NCBI RefSeq assembly: GCF_900104035.1 | Contig: NZ_FNIT01000002.1 | Coordinates: 434,001-498,000 of the forward strand | DNA: 64,000 bases | Direction of reading: 5' to 3' | Source of the DNA: Aureimonas jatrophae | GTDB lineage: Bacteria; Pseudomonadota; Alphaproteobacteria; Rhizobiales; Rhizobiaceae | In this document: positions 1-8,239 of the stretch, piece by piece | Numbering within the stretch: the stretch's first letter is position 1 | Layout: every line of letters begins with the position of its first letter | The notes under the pieces: generated by a model | What the model was told of the DNA's origin: nothing | Databases searched by the model: none | What the model saw: the letters and a program-made list of their open reading frames with translations, nothing else | Program-made: the position numbers and the translations under genes

Positions 1-365
1 CGATGGAGGTCGGCATCGGCCACCACGGCGAGCCCGGCATCCGCGTGGAGCCGCTGAAGACGGCGGCCGAGGTCGCCCGCGACATGGCGCGCATCGTGCT
101 CGACGACCACGACCTGGCCTCGGGAACCGAGGTGGCCGTGCTCGTCTCCGGCCTCGGCGCGACGCCGCTGAACGAACTCTACATCCTGAACGACACGATC
201 GAGGAGGAGATCCGCGCGCGCGGCCTCACGATTCACCGCACCTATGTCGGCAACTACTTCACCTCGCTCGAGATGGTCGGCGCGACGCTCACCGTCGTGG
301 CGCTCGACGACGAGCTGAAGCGGCTTCTGGACGCCGAGGCGCGCGCGCCCGGCTTCGCGGGTTGA
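1..365 (+). CDS. dhaK: Dihydroxyacetone kinase subunit DhaK, C-terminal part (5' end outside window)
   Basis: This is the C-terminal 120 or so residues of DhaK, which binds dihydroxyacetone covalently for phosphorylation by DhaL-ADP in the PTS-dependent pathway. The piece opens with VGIGHHGEPGI, which matches the family's GIHGEPG loop; its second His aligns with the residue that forms the hemiaminal with dihydroxyacetone. The later LVSGLGATPLNELYIL and NYFTSLEMVGATLTV blocks are typical of the DhaK C-terminus. The frame is open to the left edge, so the true start lies upstream. dhaL follows after 14 bases, as in other dhaKL operons. The PTS donor DhaM is not visible here. Confidence 0.93.
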   Translation, partial: MEVGIGHHGEPGIRVEPLKTAAEVARDMARIVLDDHDLASGTEVAVLVSGLGATPLNELYILNDTIEEEIRARGLTIHRTYVGNYFTSLEMVGATLTVVALDDELKRLLDAEARAPGFAG

Positions 366-379
366 GGGAGACGGGACCG

Positions 380-1021
380 ATGCAGAGCTTTCCCAATGCC
401 GGGGGCGGCGCGATCGTCGAGGCGATGGCCGCGCGGATCGTCGAGAACCGGGCCTATCTCTCGGAGATCGACGGCAAGATCGGCGACGGCGATCATGGCG
501 TGAACATGGCCAAGGGCTTCGGCATGGCGGCCGAGCGCCTCGCCGGTCAGGACGCGACGCTGTCGCAGGCCATGGCGCAGCTCGGCGACGTCCTGATGGG
601 CGAGATCGGCGGGTCCATGGGGCCGCTCTACGGCATGACCTTCACCGAGTTCGCCGAAGCCATCGAGGGCCAGGACGCGATCGATGCCGCCCTGTTCTCG
701 GCCATGCTGCACAAGGGGCTGGAGGGCGTGCAGTCGATCGGCTCCGCCCAGGTCGGCGACAAGACGCTGCTCGACACGTTCGTGCCGGCGGTGGACGCCT
801 TCGATGCTGCGACCGGCGAAGGCCGGTCCTTCGCCGACGCGCTCGACGCGCTGGTGGCGGCGGCCGAGCGGGGCCGCGACTCCACGGTCGACCTCGTCGC
901 CAAGGTCGGCCGCGCGAGCCGGCTCGGCGAGCGCTCGCGCGGTGTTCTGGATGCCGGCGCGACGTCATGCGCCATGATCCTCGGCACGCTGGCCGAGGGG
1001 GCGAAGGCGCGCCTCGCCTGA
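380..1021 (+). CDS. dhaL: Dihydroxyacetone kinase ADP-binding subunit DhaL
   Basis: DhaL carries the tightly bound ADP that is phosphorylated by the PTS protein DhaM and passes phosphate to dihydroxyacetone on DhaK. At residues 31-40 the Asp-rich DGKIGDGDHG motif gives the Mg-ADP ligands (D31, D36, D38). GGSMGPLYG near residue 75 and the C-terminal GVLDAGATSCAMIL segment are also family hallmarks. The length of 213 residues is normal. I chose ATG 380 because GAGGGAG lies 9 bases upstream; a TTG at 362 overlapping the dhaK stop is possible but would add six unconserved residues. It forms an operon with dhaK. Confidence 0.93.
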   Translation: MQSFPNAGGGAIVEAMAARIVENRAYLSEIDGKIGDGDHGVNMAKGFGMAAERLAGQDATLSQAMAQLGDVLMGEIGGSMGPLYGMTFTEFAEAIEGQDAIDAALFSAMLHKGLEGVQSIGSAQVGDKTLLDTFVPAVDAFDAATGEGRSFADALDALVAAAERGRDSTVDLVAKVGRASRLGERSRGVLDAGATSCAMILGTLAEGAKARLA

Positions 1022-1046
1022 GACCCGCCTCAGGGCGTGGAGCGGA

Positions 1047-2054
1047 TCACCACTCCACGCCGATCTTGCCGAAATGCCCGGCGCCCTCCTCGTAGCGGAA
1101 GGCGTCGGCGAGATCGTCGAGCGCGAAGCGGCGGTCGATCACCGGGCGAACGTCGTTGGCCTCCAATGCTCTGACGAAGTCCTGCTGCTGCTGGCGGCTG
1201 CCGACGATCAGGCCTTGAAGCCGGGCCTGCTTGGTCATGAAGGCGCCGGTCGGGATCTCGCCCGAGAAGCCGGTGAGAACGCCGATCAGCGAGATATGGC
1301 CGCCGATCCGCACGGCCTCGATGGACTGGGCAAGCGTTCCTGGCCCGCCGACCTCGACCACGTGATCGACGCCCGCCCCACCCGTCCAGTCGCGGATGCG
1401 CCGGCCCCATTCTGGCTCGGCCTTGTAGTTCAGCGTGAACTCGGCGCCCATCGCCTTCGCCCGCTCCAGCTTCGCGTCGGACGATGACGTGATCGCGACG
1501 CGCGCCCCGAACAGGCGGGCGATCTGCAGCGCCCAGATCGATACGCCGCCGGTGCCTAGTAGGAGAACCGTATCGCCAGCCTTGAGCGCGCCGTCGCTCA
1601 CCAGCGCGCGCCAGGCGGTGAGGCCGGCCGTGGTGATCGCGGCCGCCTCCACCGCGTCGTAACCCCTCGGCGCATGGGTGAAGGCGGTGGCGGGCAGAAC
1701 CACGGTTTCCTGCGCGAAGCCGTCGATGCCGTCGCCCGGCGTGCGGGCGAAGTCGCCGACGCGGGCTGGACCTGCCTGCCAGTCCGGAAAGAAGCACGAC
1801 ACCACCATGTCGCCGGTCCGAAACTCCGTGACGCCTTCGCCGACGGCTTCCACCAGTCCCGCGCCGTCGGCAAGGAGCACGCGCCGGTCGTCCGCCTTCA
1901 TCAGGCCCTTGGCGACCGACAGGTCGTGGTAGTTGATGGAACCACCATGCAGCGCGACGCGGATCGCGCCGCGTCCGGGTTGGCCGGGGTCGGGCCTGTC
2001 TTCGCGCTCGATGCGCTCGAGGCCGCCGGGCGCGCGCACTACCATGGCTTTCAT
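1047..2054 (-). CDS. NAD(P)-dependent alcohol dehydrogenase/quinone oxidoreductase-like MDR protein
   Basis: This 335-residue medium-chain dehydrogenase/reductase has the N-terminal GroES-like fold and then a Rossmann domain with LLLGTGGVSIWALQIA as nucleotide-binding loop. The ligand Cys of classical zinc alcohol dehydrogenases is replaced (GSINYHDL), so it looks like the zinc-independent quinone-oxidoreductase type. The substrate is unknown. The start at 2054 (MKAMVVRAPGG) begins exactly with the family's first beta strand and has GGGAA upstream; a longer frame upstream lacks conserved sequence. It is convergent with dhaKL and separated from the next rightward gene by about 370 bases. Confidence 0.85.
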   Translation of the reverse strand: MKAMVVRAPGGLERIEREDRPDPGQPGRGAIRVALHGGSINYHDLSVAKGLMKADDRRVLLADGAGLVEAVGEGVTEFRTGDMVVSCFFPDWQAGPARVGDFARTPGDGIDGFAQETVVLPATAFTHAPRGYDAVEAAAITTAGLTAWRALVSDGALKAGDTVLLLGTGGVSIWALQIARLFGARVAITSSSDAKLERAKAMGAEFTLNYKAEPEWGRRIRDWTGGAGVDHVVEVGGPGTLAQSIEAVRIGGHISLIGVLTGFSGEIPTGAFMTKQARLQGLIVGSRQQQQDFVRALEANDVRPVIDRRFALDDLADAFRYEEGAGHFGKIGVEW

Positions 2055-2428
2055 CGGATCATTCCCGTGTTCTCGTCCGCCCCGGTCGGGCGGTTGAAAC
2101 GCGACATATGGGAAAGGCGGGCCGCGTCCACCGCTGGAAATGCCGAGTTGGCACCGCACCGGACCCCTGGTTCGTTCCAGGGACAAGGCTTCGGCGACGT
2201 CGCGAAGCGAGGCCGCAAAGAGCATTCTGCACCAACCGAACTGGTGCTGATGCGTCTAACCAGACGCTTTCCGGGCGCCTATTTGGTGCGCGATCGATCG
2301 GCCGTGCGCCCGTGTGGACGCTGTCTGTCGGACCGTTGGCCGGGCGATCGCGAGCGGGATGCGCTGGCTGCGATCGGGCAGACGCAACGTGGACCCGTCC
2401 CCAACCCTCATCAGGAGCGCGGCCTTTC
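2055..2428. other. Intergenic region between divergent genes
   Basis: These 374 bases separate the leftward dehydrogenase from the rightward RMF-like gene. Several frames stay open through it but their translations are Arg/Pro-rich and start-poor, as expected of GC-rich non-coding DNA. It presumably holds both promoters. I see no clear operator or RNA gene; an AGGAG at 2413-2417 serves the following gene. Confidence 0.5.
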
Positions 2429-2659
2429 ATGACGACGACGATTCCAACCGATCACGCACCCATGCCCGCCTGCGCTCCGGTGATCCGTGCGGGCGCCCAG
2501 GCCGCACGCGAGGGCCGGCCGCGCACCGACAACCCGCACGATCTCAACAGCGAGGACTGGACCCATTGGATGGACGGCTTCGACCATCAGACCGTCTGGA
2601 CCGAACACGGCCGGGGCACCTACGACCCTTTCTCCGCTGCGGCGGCGGACCCGTCTTGA
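2429..2659 (+). CDS. Ribosome modulation factor-like (Rmf/CrpP family) small protein
   Basis: The 76-residue product contains, at residues 19-51, the Rmf/CrpP pattern: a Gly-Ala-rich helix (AGAQAAREGRP), then DNPHDL, then a second helix with WTHWMDGF. RMF binds 30S/70S ribosomes and promotes inactive 100S dimers in stationary phase; this family copy may do likewise or may only share the fold. ATG 2429 is preceded by AGGAG at 2413-2417. Its TGA overlaps a TTG that opens the next gene, which suggests translational coupling. A second protein of this family is at 17077-17268. Confidence 0.72.
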   Translation: MTTTIPTDHAPMPACAPVIRAGAQAAREGRPRTDNPHDLNSEDWTHWMDGFDHQTVWTEHGRGTYDPFSAAAADPS

Positions 2660-2961
2660 TCGACGGCCGGACCTGCCGGGCGGCCCGGGGTTTCCTTGCC
2701 TGGACCGCACGATACCTTTCCACGCGGTCCGGCGTGCCGATCTCGCGTATCTTCGAGTTCGAGCGCGATCGGCCGATCGGGGAGGACGACCGGCAGAGTC
2801 TGGAGGCGACGTTCCTGCGCCACGGCGTGATGGTGACCGGAGACGGGCGCCGCGCCAACGGCGTCCGGGCGATCGAACTCCCGGCGAAGGCCGGCGAACT
2901 CGCGTCCGGTGCTCGGCTGGCCGGGACCGGAGGCGACTTGGAGAGCCTGCCCGAACCGTGA
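2656..2961 (+). CDS. Small helix-turn-helix protein (XRE-like), TTG start coupled to RMF-like gene
   Basis: The 101-residue frame opens with TCRAARGFLAWTARYLSTRS and continues GVPISRIFEFERDR. This matches short XRE-like HTH proteins common in Hyphomicrobiales (AARxLLxW, then a recognition helix GVsxxTIxxFE, then an LRHGVMVTGDG-like tail near residue 70). The only sensible start is TTG 2656, which overlaps the preceding stop (TTGA), so expression is probably coupled. The last 25 residues are low complexity. Function is likely DNA-binding regulation; the target is unknown. Confidence 0.65.
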   Translation: MIDGRTCRAARGFLAWTARYLSTRSGVPISRIFEFERDRPIGEDDRQSLEATFLRHGVMVTGDGRRANGVRAIELPAKAGELASGARLAGTGGDLESLPEP

Positions 2962-2988
2962 CGCTCACCCCTGAACGGAGTGCAAGCA

Positions 2989-4494
2989 ATGGCTGACAGA
3001 CTCGCCGGACAGAAGGTCGAGCGCCAGCAGCTTCAACAGATCATCGCCGGCCTGACCGAGGGCGTGATCCTGATCGATCCGGACCAGACGATCGCCTGGG
3101 CGAACCGGGCGGCGCTCACCATGCACGGGGCGCGCGAGATCGCCGACCTCGGGCGGGATGTCGACGAGTACCGCCGGCGGTACCAGTTGCGCTACCGCAA
3201 CCATCACGTGCTCGACGAGGGCGCCTACCCGTCCGATCGCGTGGTGGCCGGCGAGATGTTCGCCGACGTCGTGGTGGAGGTCGCGCGCGCGGGCGTCGCG
3301 GAGCCGGAATGGGTGCACCGCGTGCGCTCGCTCGTACTCACCGATGCGGACGGGGCGCCCGACTGCCTCGTCCTGATCGTCACCGACGCGACCGACGAGA
3401 TGCAGGCGATCGAGCGCTTCGAGAGCGCCTTCAACGCCAACCCCGCGCCCGCCCTCATCTGCCGCATCTCGGACCTGCGCTTCATCCGCGTGAACCAGGG
3501 CTTCCTCGACATGACGGGCTACGCGCGCGAGGGCGTGGTCGGCCGCTCCGTCTATGAGCTCGACGTGATGGCGGGAGCCGACAAGCGCGAGATCGGCAAG
3601 GAGCGCCTCGCGGCTTGGGAGACCGTGCCGCAGATGGAAGCCTCCCTGGCACTGCCGGGCGCCGAGACCAAGCTCGTGATCACGGCCGGCCAGCCGATCG
3701 AGATGGGGGACGAGCGCTGCATGCTGTTCACCTTCGCCGATCTCGAGCCGCGGCGGAAAGCCGAGATCGCCCTGCGCAACAGCGAGGAGAAGTTCGCCAA
3801 GACCTTCCGCCTGGCGCCGGTCCCCATGAAGATCTCGACGCTCGACGGCTTTCGCATTCTCGACGTCAACGAAGCCTTCCTGAAGGAAACGGGCTGGACG
3901 ATCGAGGAGGTCGTCGGACGCTCGACCGCCGAGATCGAACTCTGGGACACGGCCGCCACGAGGCGGCGCCAGGAGCGCGAGCTCGTCGAGACCGGCAGCT
4001 TCCGCGGCTACGAGGCCAAGCTCAAGACGAAGGAGGGCGCGATCATCGACTGCCTCGTATCGGCCGAGACCGTCCGGATCGGGGGCGAGGTCTGCGTGCT
4101 CGACGTGTTCCAGGACATCACGGTCCGCAAGACCTCGGAACTCGAACTCGTCAAGGCGATCGAGGAGGCCCTGGCCGACACGTCCTGGCTGAGCCGCAGC
4201 GTCATGGAAAAGCTCGCCAACATGCGATCGCCTCAGCCGGCGGGGCAGAGCCGCTCCAGTCTCGTCGACCTCACCGCCAAGGAGCGGCAGGTTCTCGGCC
4301 TCGTGTCGCAAGGGCTCGACGACTTCGAGATCTCCGAGAAGCTCTTCCTGTCGCGCAACACGGTGCGCAATCACGTCCAGCGCATCTACGCCAAGATCGG
4401 CGTCCACCGACGGAGCGAGGCGATCGTCTGGGCGCGCGAACGCGGCATCGTGGGCACCGAGCCCGAGCGACGTGGGCCGGCTCGCCGAAAGTAA
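2989..4494 (+). CDS. Triple-PAS LuxR/NarL-type transcriptional regulator
   Basis: This is a 501-residue cytoplasmic sensor-regulator. Three PAS-like modules are visible at about 12-135, 140-255 and 262-385; the second has RFIRVNQGFLDMTGYAREGVVGRS and the third RILDVNEAFLKETGW, both typical PAS cores. A NarL/LuxR helix-turn-helix follows at about 425-485 (LTAKERQVLGLVSQG, then SRNTVRNHVQRIYAKIG). There is no receiver, kinase or membrane segment, so it probably senses a cytosolic ligand or redox state directly. ATG 2989 follows ACGGAG by 8 bases. CsbD and small stress genes follow downstream. Confidence 0.87.
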   Translation: MADRLAGQKVERQQLQQIIAGLTEGVILIDPDQTIAWANRAALTMHGAREIADLGRDVDEYRRRYQLRYRNHHVLDEGAYPSDRVVAGEMFADVVVEVARAGVAEPEWVHRVRSLVLTDADGAPDCLVLIVTDATDEMQAIERFESAFNANPAPALICRISDLRFIRVNQGFLDMTGYAREGVVGRSVYELDVMAGADKREIGKERLAAWETVPQMEASLALPGAETKLVITAGQPIEMGDERCMLFTFADLEPRRKAEIALRNSEEKFAKTFRLAPVPMKISTLDGFRILDVNEAFLKETGWTIEEVVGRSTAEIELWDTAATRRRQERELVETGSFRGYEAKLKTKEGAIIDCLVSAETVRIGGEVCVLDVFQDITVRKTSELELVKAIEEALADTSWLSRSVMEKLANMRSPQPAGQSRSSLVDLTAKERQVLGLVSQGLDDFEISEKLFLSRNTVRNHVQRIYAKIGVHRRSEAIVWARERGIVGTEPERRGPARRK

Positions 4495-4674
4495 GGGCGA
4501 GAGGGAATGTGACCTCGGAGATACTTTTCGCAAAAAAGAAGCGTGCACGTCAGGTGTTCTGATGCACCCGCCTCTTCGGAAGCCACCGGCCCGCACCACA
4601 TGTTTCAGCAGGCGAGGGCGGGCCGCGCAGAGGCCAGCCGACCGGACAACCCCTTTGAGGCTTGGGAGATCAGC

Positions 4675-4857
4675 ATGGACAAGGACCGCATCGAAGGCGC
4701 CAAGAAGCAGGTCGTCGGCTCCGTCAAGGAGGCGCTCGGCAAGGTGACCGGCAACGACCGCGTGGAGGCCGAGGGCACGGCCGAGAAGACCGCCGGCAAG
4801 ATTCAGGGCAAGGCCGGCGAGGCCAAGGACGCGGTGCGCGACGCCGTGAAGCGCTAG
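4675..4857 (+). CDS. CsbD family stress-response protein
   Basis: This is a 60-residue, Lys/Glu/Ala-rich, highly charged protein with the CsbD signature: MDKDRIEGAKKQVVGSVKEA, then GKVTGNDRVEAEGTAEKTAGK. Family members are abundant general-stress proteins without a known biochemical activity. GGGAG lies 8 bases before ATG 4675; earlier in-frame codons have no family match. It sits 180 bases after the PAS-LuxR regulator and probably has its own promoter. Confidence 0.88.
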   Translation: MDKDRIEGAKKQVVGSVKEALGKVTGNDRVEAEGTAEKTAGKIQGKAGEAKDAVRDAVKR

Positions 4858-4877
4858 CGGCGGCCGGCGCGGGTCAC

Positions 4878-5105
4878 GTGGTTCGGTTCGGCGCCGACAT
4901 CCTGAACCTGTTTCGCCGGAGCGGCGAGATCGTCTCGGTCTGTGCGGTGCCGGACGGCGGTGTCCTGCCGTCCTTTCTGCACGGCTCGGGATGGGTCTTC
5001 GACGGCAAGGTCGCCGATATCGCCAACCTTCTGCCCGCGGCCGAGCGCTCGACCTTCCGCGAGGTCCTGCGCGAGACCGGTTATTATGTCTTCGTTCCGG
5101 CCTGA
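4878..5105 (+). CDS. Hypothetical 75-residue protein
   Basis: The frame begins 20 bases after csbD's stop with GTG (VVRFGADILNLFRRSGEIVSV) and ends at 5105. It has alternating hydrophobic/charged segments, no signal peptide, no membrane span and no motif I recognise. Codon use resembles its neighbours, with G/C in third positions. The start is uncertain because no strong ribosome-binding site is seen. It may be translated in line with csbD. Confidence 0.5.
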   Translation: MVRFGADILNLFRRSGEIVSVCAVPDGGVLPSFLHGSGWVFDGKVADIANLLPAAERSTFREVLRETGYYVFVPA

Positions 5106-5185
5106 CGCGTGGGTCGGGACCGGACCGGGATCGAGACGGGCAGCCGTGCGGATCGGCCTGACCGTCGATCTGCGGAGGAGAACAC

Positions 5186-5371
5186 ATGCATGAGCCGAGC
5201 GACGGCGATCTGACGCCGATCGTCCGGGAGCGCGCCTACTTCCTGTGGGAGGAAGCCGGGCGACCCTATGGCCGCGAGTTCGAGTTCTGGGCGCGGGCCT
5301 CGCACGAGATCGAAGCCGACCGGCGGGCGGCCTGCGAGCGGCATCAGGCCGAGCGCAGCGTGGCGCGCTAG
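5186..5371 (+). CDS. DUF2934 family small protein
   Basis: The 61-residue protein matches the DUF2934 pattern IRERAYxxWExxGRPxGRdxxxWxxAxxEI; here it reads VRERAYFLWEEAGRPYGRE followed by FWARASHEIEAD. Family function is unknown; these genes are common in rhizobia-like genomes near stress genes. A strong GGAGGAG lies 8 bases before ATG 5186. A perfect 15-bp hairpin follows about 60 bases after the stop. Confidence 0.82.
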   Translation: MHEPSDGDLTPIVRERAYFLWEEAGRPYGREFEFWARASHEIEADRRAACERHQAERSVAR

Positions 5372-5434
5372 CGGCATCCAGCCAACCCTTCCTATCCGCG
5401 CGCCGGAGTCCATGCGTCGAGGGCGCGGAGCAGG

Positions 5435-5470
5435 AGAGGCCGCAGGACCGCCGTGGGTCCTGCGGCCTCT
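5435..5470 (+). terminator. Strong hairpin, probable terminator after DUF2934 gene
   Basis: The left arm at 5435-5449 and right arm at 5456-5470 are perfect 15-base reverse complements around a 6-base loop (gccgtg). There is no T-run after it, so it may act as a Rho-assisted or bidirectional terminator. It separates the 5186 gene from the 5521 gene. Confidence 0.7.
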
Positions 5471-5520
5471 TGCGTATGGCGGTGGGTGAGCAATCTTAGC
5501 GCGGGCGCGAGGGAAACAGC

Positions 5521-5994
5521 ATGCGAGCATTCGACGTCGTCACACGGATCGCCTTCGGGCTGGCGAGCGCGGTCCTGATGATCCTGGCCTGTGCCCTGAT
5601 CGTCTATGCCGGCTCGGGCGTCTGGGACAGCTTCCGCACCGCCGAGCGCAACATCGGCGCGACGGCGCTCGAGGCGGTCGGCTACACCGTGATCGCGATC
5701 GCCGTGTTCGACGTCGGCAAGTATCTCCTCGAAGAGGAGGCGATCCGGGGACGCGAGATGCGAAACGCCGGCGAGGCGCGTCGCAGCCTCACGAAGTTCA
5801 TCTCCACGATCATCATCGCCGTGCTTCTGGAAGCGCTGGTCACCGTGTTCGAGGCCGGCAAGGAAGACCCGCGCCTCATGGTCTATCCAACCATGCTCCT
5901 GGTGTCGGGCTGCCTGCTGATCGTGGGCCTCGGCGTCTACCAGCGTCTCAGCATCAGTGCCGAGACCAAGGTTCGCGACCCCGAGGAGGAGTAG
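5521..5994 (+). CDS. Four-helix integral membrane protein, unknown function
   Basis: The 157-residue product has four hydrophobic spans at about 8-31, 45-65, 90-108 and 119-142, with charged loops (SFRTAERN; LLEEEAIRGREMR) and an acidic C-terminal tail. It resembles uncharacterised membrane proteins often annotated only as hypothetical in Hyphomicrobiales. No enzymatic motif is visible. It follows the 5435-5470 hairpin, so it is likely transcribed separately. Confidence 0.72.
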   Translation: MRAFDVVTRIAFGLASAVLMILACALIVYAGSGVWDSFRTAERNIGATALEAVGYTVIAIAVFDVGKYLLEEEAIRGREMRNAGEARRSLTKFISTIIIAVLLEALVTVFEAGKEDPRLMVYPTMLLVSGCLLIVGLGVYQRLSISAETKVRDPEEE

Positions 5995-6073
5995 CCGGGG
6001 CAGACGAGGTGCCGGGCCGACCGGGCGAACGCCCGCAAGGTCTGCGCCGTGATCCCGAGCCACGGGGGCGCAC

Positions 6074-6457
6074 ATGAACGAGCGGATCGCACGAGCGCGC
6101 CTCTGGGCGCACCAGGTCAAGCGCGACGTCGTCGCCTTGTGGTTGGCGGCGCGCGATGCCCGCACGCCCTGGATCGCCAAACTCGTCGCCGGCTCGGTCG
6201 CCGCCTACGCGCTGTCGCCGATCGATCTCATCCCGGATGTTATCCCCATTCTCGGGCTTCTCGACGACCTCCTGATCGTTCCGTTCGGCATTCTCATCGC
6301 GATCCGACTGATTCCCGAACCGCTGATGGCCGAGTTCCGAGCCGAAGCGCTGCGACGCGACGGGCGGCCGCGCAGCCGGGCCGGCCTCGTGGCGATCGTC
6401 GCGGTATGGATCGGCGCCGCGCTCGGCACGGCCTGGTTGATTCTCCGGCATTCGTGA
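6074..6457 (+). CDS. YkvA/DUF1232 family membrane protein
   Basis: The DUF1232 core is clear at residues 38-75: VAAYALSPIDLIPDVIPILG then LLDDLLIVPFGI. It is followed by an amphipathic stretch and a C-terminal transmembrane helix at about 103-124. The length (127 residues) is normal. Function is unknown for the family; homologues are small membrane-associated proteins. It lies in the run of small stress-linked genes. Confidence 0.85.
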   Translation: MNERIARARLWAHQVKRDVVALWLAARDARTPWIAKLVAGSVAAYALSPIDLIPDVIPILGLLDDLLIVPFGILIAIRLIPEPLMAEFRAEALRRDGRPRSRAGLVAIVAVWIGAALGTAWLILRHS

Positions 6458-6550
6458 CCGCGACGGACGAACGGGTCATCGAGGTCCGGCTTCCTATATG
6501 ACGAACCATCGGGCGAAGACCCGGAACCCGCGTGCCGCGAGGAGGGCACC

Positions 6551-7030
6551 ATGAGCGTAGCCTTCGTGAAGGAACCGAACGAGGACCAGGTCGAGGCGCT
6601 GCCCGAGCGCGACCTCGGGACGGATCCCAACTTCGTGACGGCACGGGGACTGGCCCTGATCGAGGAGGCGCTGTCGACCCACGAGGCCGCGCTGGAGGAG
6701 GCCCGTGCCGCGGGCGACAAGATCGCGATGGCCATGCTCAACCGCGATCTGCGCTACTGGCGTGCGCGCCGCTCCACCGCGCAGGTCGCCACGCCCGACC
6801 CGGAGGGCGAGACCGTTCAGTTCGGCCACGACGTCGCGCTGCGGCGAGCGGGCGGTCCGATCCAGCGGTATCGCATCGTCGGCATCGACGAGGCGGATCC
6901 CGCACGCGGTCTCGTCTCCTATCTTTCGCCGCTCGCCCGCCAGTTGATCGGCAAGGAGGAGGGCGACCGCTTCAAGATCAACGGCGCCGAGGCCGAGATC
7001 GTCGGGATTGGGCCGGAGGCGGTCGACTGA
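6551..7030 (+). CDS. GreA/GreB family elongation factor-like protein
   Basis: This is a 159-residue GreA-type protein with an N-terminal coiled-coil region (residues 28-75, Glu/Ala/Arg heptads) and a C-terminal FKBP-like domain at about 85-155 (VQFGHDVALRRAGGPIQRYR, then IVGIDEADPARGLVSYLSPL and GDRFKING). Gre factors insert into the RNA polymerase secondary channel and stimulate transcript cleavage. Such accessory paralogues may instead modulate polymerase under stress. GAGGAGGG lies just before ATG 6551, which decides the start. It is probably not the housekeeping GreA. Confidence 0.8.
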   Translation: MSVAFVKEPNEDQVEALPERDLGTDPNFVTARGLALIEEALSTHEAALEEARAAGDKIAMAMLNRDLRYWRARRSTAQVATPDPEGETVQFGHDVALRRAGGPIQRYRIVGIDEADPARGLVSYLSPLARQLIGKEEGDRFKINGAEAEIVGIGPEAVD

Positions 7031-7181
7031 CCGGCCGTTCCCGCATCGCGCAACTGCCAAGGCCGTTCCCCTGCGGCCGTATGCGCCTTTCGAGGCAGGC
7101 GTCTCGACAGAACGGCTCGTTGCCCGATAATGGGAGTTGGCTAAGCAACCCGGCGGCCGGCAGCGATCTCAGGACCATCCC

Positions 7182-7940
7182 ATGAAACCTGTGAACGACA
7201 ATGCTCAAGGCCTGCTGGCGCTTCGTTTGTCGGCCCATCTGCCGTTCGGCCGCAGCGAACACGAACTCCTCACGGGCGTGCCGTGGCGAACCGAGGAGAT
7301 GGCGGCCCGCCATGCGTTCATCCGCGAGGGCGACCGGCCCACGCACTCCTGCCTGATCGTCCGCGGCATCGTCGTTCGCTCGCAATACGGAGCCGACGGT
7401 CAGCGTCAGATCCTGTCGGTGCATATTCCCGGCGACATGCCGGACCTGCAGAGCCTCCATATCCGGAGCATGGATCACGACATCGAGACCGTCAGCGCCG
7501 CGCGCATCGCCTTTGTCACCCACGACGACCTGCGCCGACTGTGCGATGCCTCGGCTCACCTGGCCGCCGCGCTCTGGCGCGAAAGCCTGATCGACGCCGC
7601 TCTCTTCCGTGCCGCGATCTTCCGCAACGCCCAGCTGGGGGCCGAGGCCCGGCTCGCCCATTTCCTGTGCGAGATGCAGTTGCGGCATGCGGCAGTGGAC
7701 CTCGTGATCGACGGCGGGTTCGACTTCCCGATGTCGCAGGAACTGATCGGCGAGGTGCTCGGTCTGACCGTCGTCAGCATCAACAAGGCGGCGCAGGCCC
7801 TGCGGGCCCAGAACCTCATCCGGATGGAGAAGGGACGCGTCGTCGTCCTCGACTGGGACGGGCTGGTCCGGTTCGGCCAGTTCGACGGATCGTTTCTCCA
7901 TATGGAGCAGCCGCAGCGCCCGCTCGCGGCCGCCAGCTAG
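7182..7940 (+). CDS. Crp/Fnr family transcriptional regulator
   Basis: The 252-residue regulator has an N-terminal cyclic-nucleotide-binding-like beta barrel at about 35-130 (FIREGDRPTHSCLIVRGIV; HIPGDMPDLQSL) and a C-terminal winged HTH at about 150-235 (MSQELIGEVLGLTVVSINKA). The Cys cluster of FNR is absent, so it is not an oxygen-sensing FNR. Ligand residues of true cAMP sites are not evident either. ATG 7182 follows AGGA at 7171; an earlier in-frame start adds unconserved sequence. Confidence 0.85.
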   Translation: MKPVNDNAQGLLALRLSAHLPFGRSEHELLTGVPWRTEEMAARHAFIREGDRPTHSCLIVRGIVVRSQYGADGQRQILSVHIPGDMPDLQSLHIRSMDHDIETVSAARIAFVTHDDLRRLCDASAHLAAALWRESLIDAALFRAAIFRNAQLGAEARLAHFLCEMQLRHAAVDLVIDGGFDFPMSQELIGEVLGLTVVSINKAAQALRAQNLIRMEKGRVVVLDWDGLVRFGQFDGSFLHMEQPQRPLAAAS

Positions 7941-7984
7941 TTCCACCACCCGCCAGATCCCGTTCCCACACCAGGCATCGACCC

Positions 7985-8149
7985 TCAGGCCGATCGGGCC
8001 AGCGGTTGCTCGCTTTGGTTTGTGTGAGCGGATTCCTCGTCCAGAAGCTGGTACATCGCCACCAGCGAGACGCATCCCGCCAGTTCCAGCGCTTCCTCGG
8101 CGCTGATGCGTCCGGCCTCGTATTCCGCCGCGATCTCGCGAAGGCTCAT
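7985..8149 (-). CDS. Small hypothetical protein (54 residues)
   Basis: This leftward frame reads MSLREIAAEYEAGRISAEEA and then ALELAGCVSLVAMYQLLDEE. The amphipathic helical start resembles short cytoplasmic regulatory proteins, but I recognise no family. GGAG lies 9 bases before the ATG at 8149, which supports translation. Upstream lies an unusually AT-rich stretch (8180-8230). It lies about 90 bases downstream of the fbpB stop on the same strand. Confidence 0.42.
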   Translation of the reverse strand: MSLREIAAEYEAGRISAEEALELAGCVSLVAMYQLLDEESAHTNQSEQPLARSA

Positions 8150-8239
8150 GCTGATCCACTCCAAGTTGGTCGACCCTGGCATTATCCGGGATAAACTTGG
8201 CGATAAGATCATATGGTGCGATAAAATTATGGGTCGCCG

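Noticed and set aside
2965-5187. Leftward frame of 740 codons opposite the PAS-LuxR gene
   Set aside because: Composition is typical of an antisense shadow; the PAS and HTH motifs on the other strand are unambiguous.
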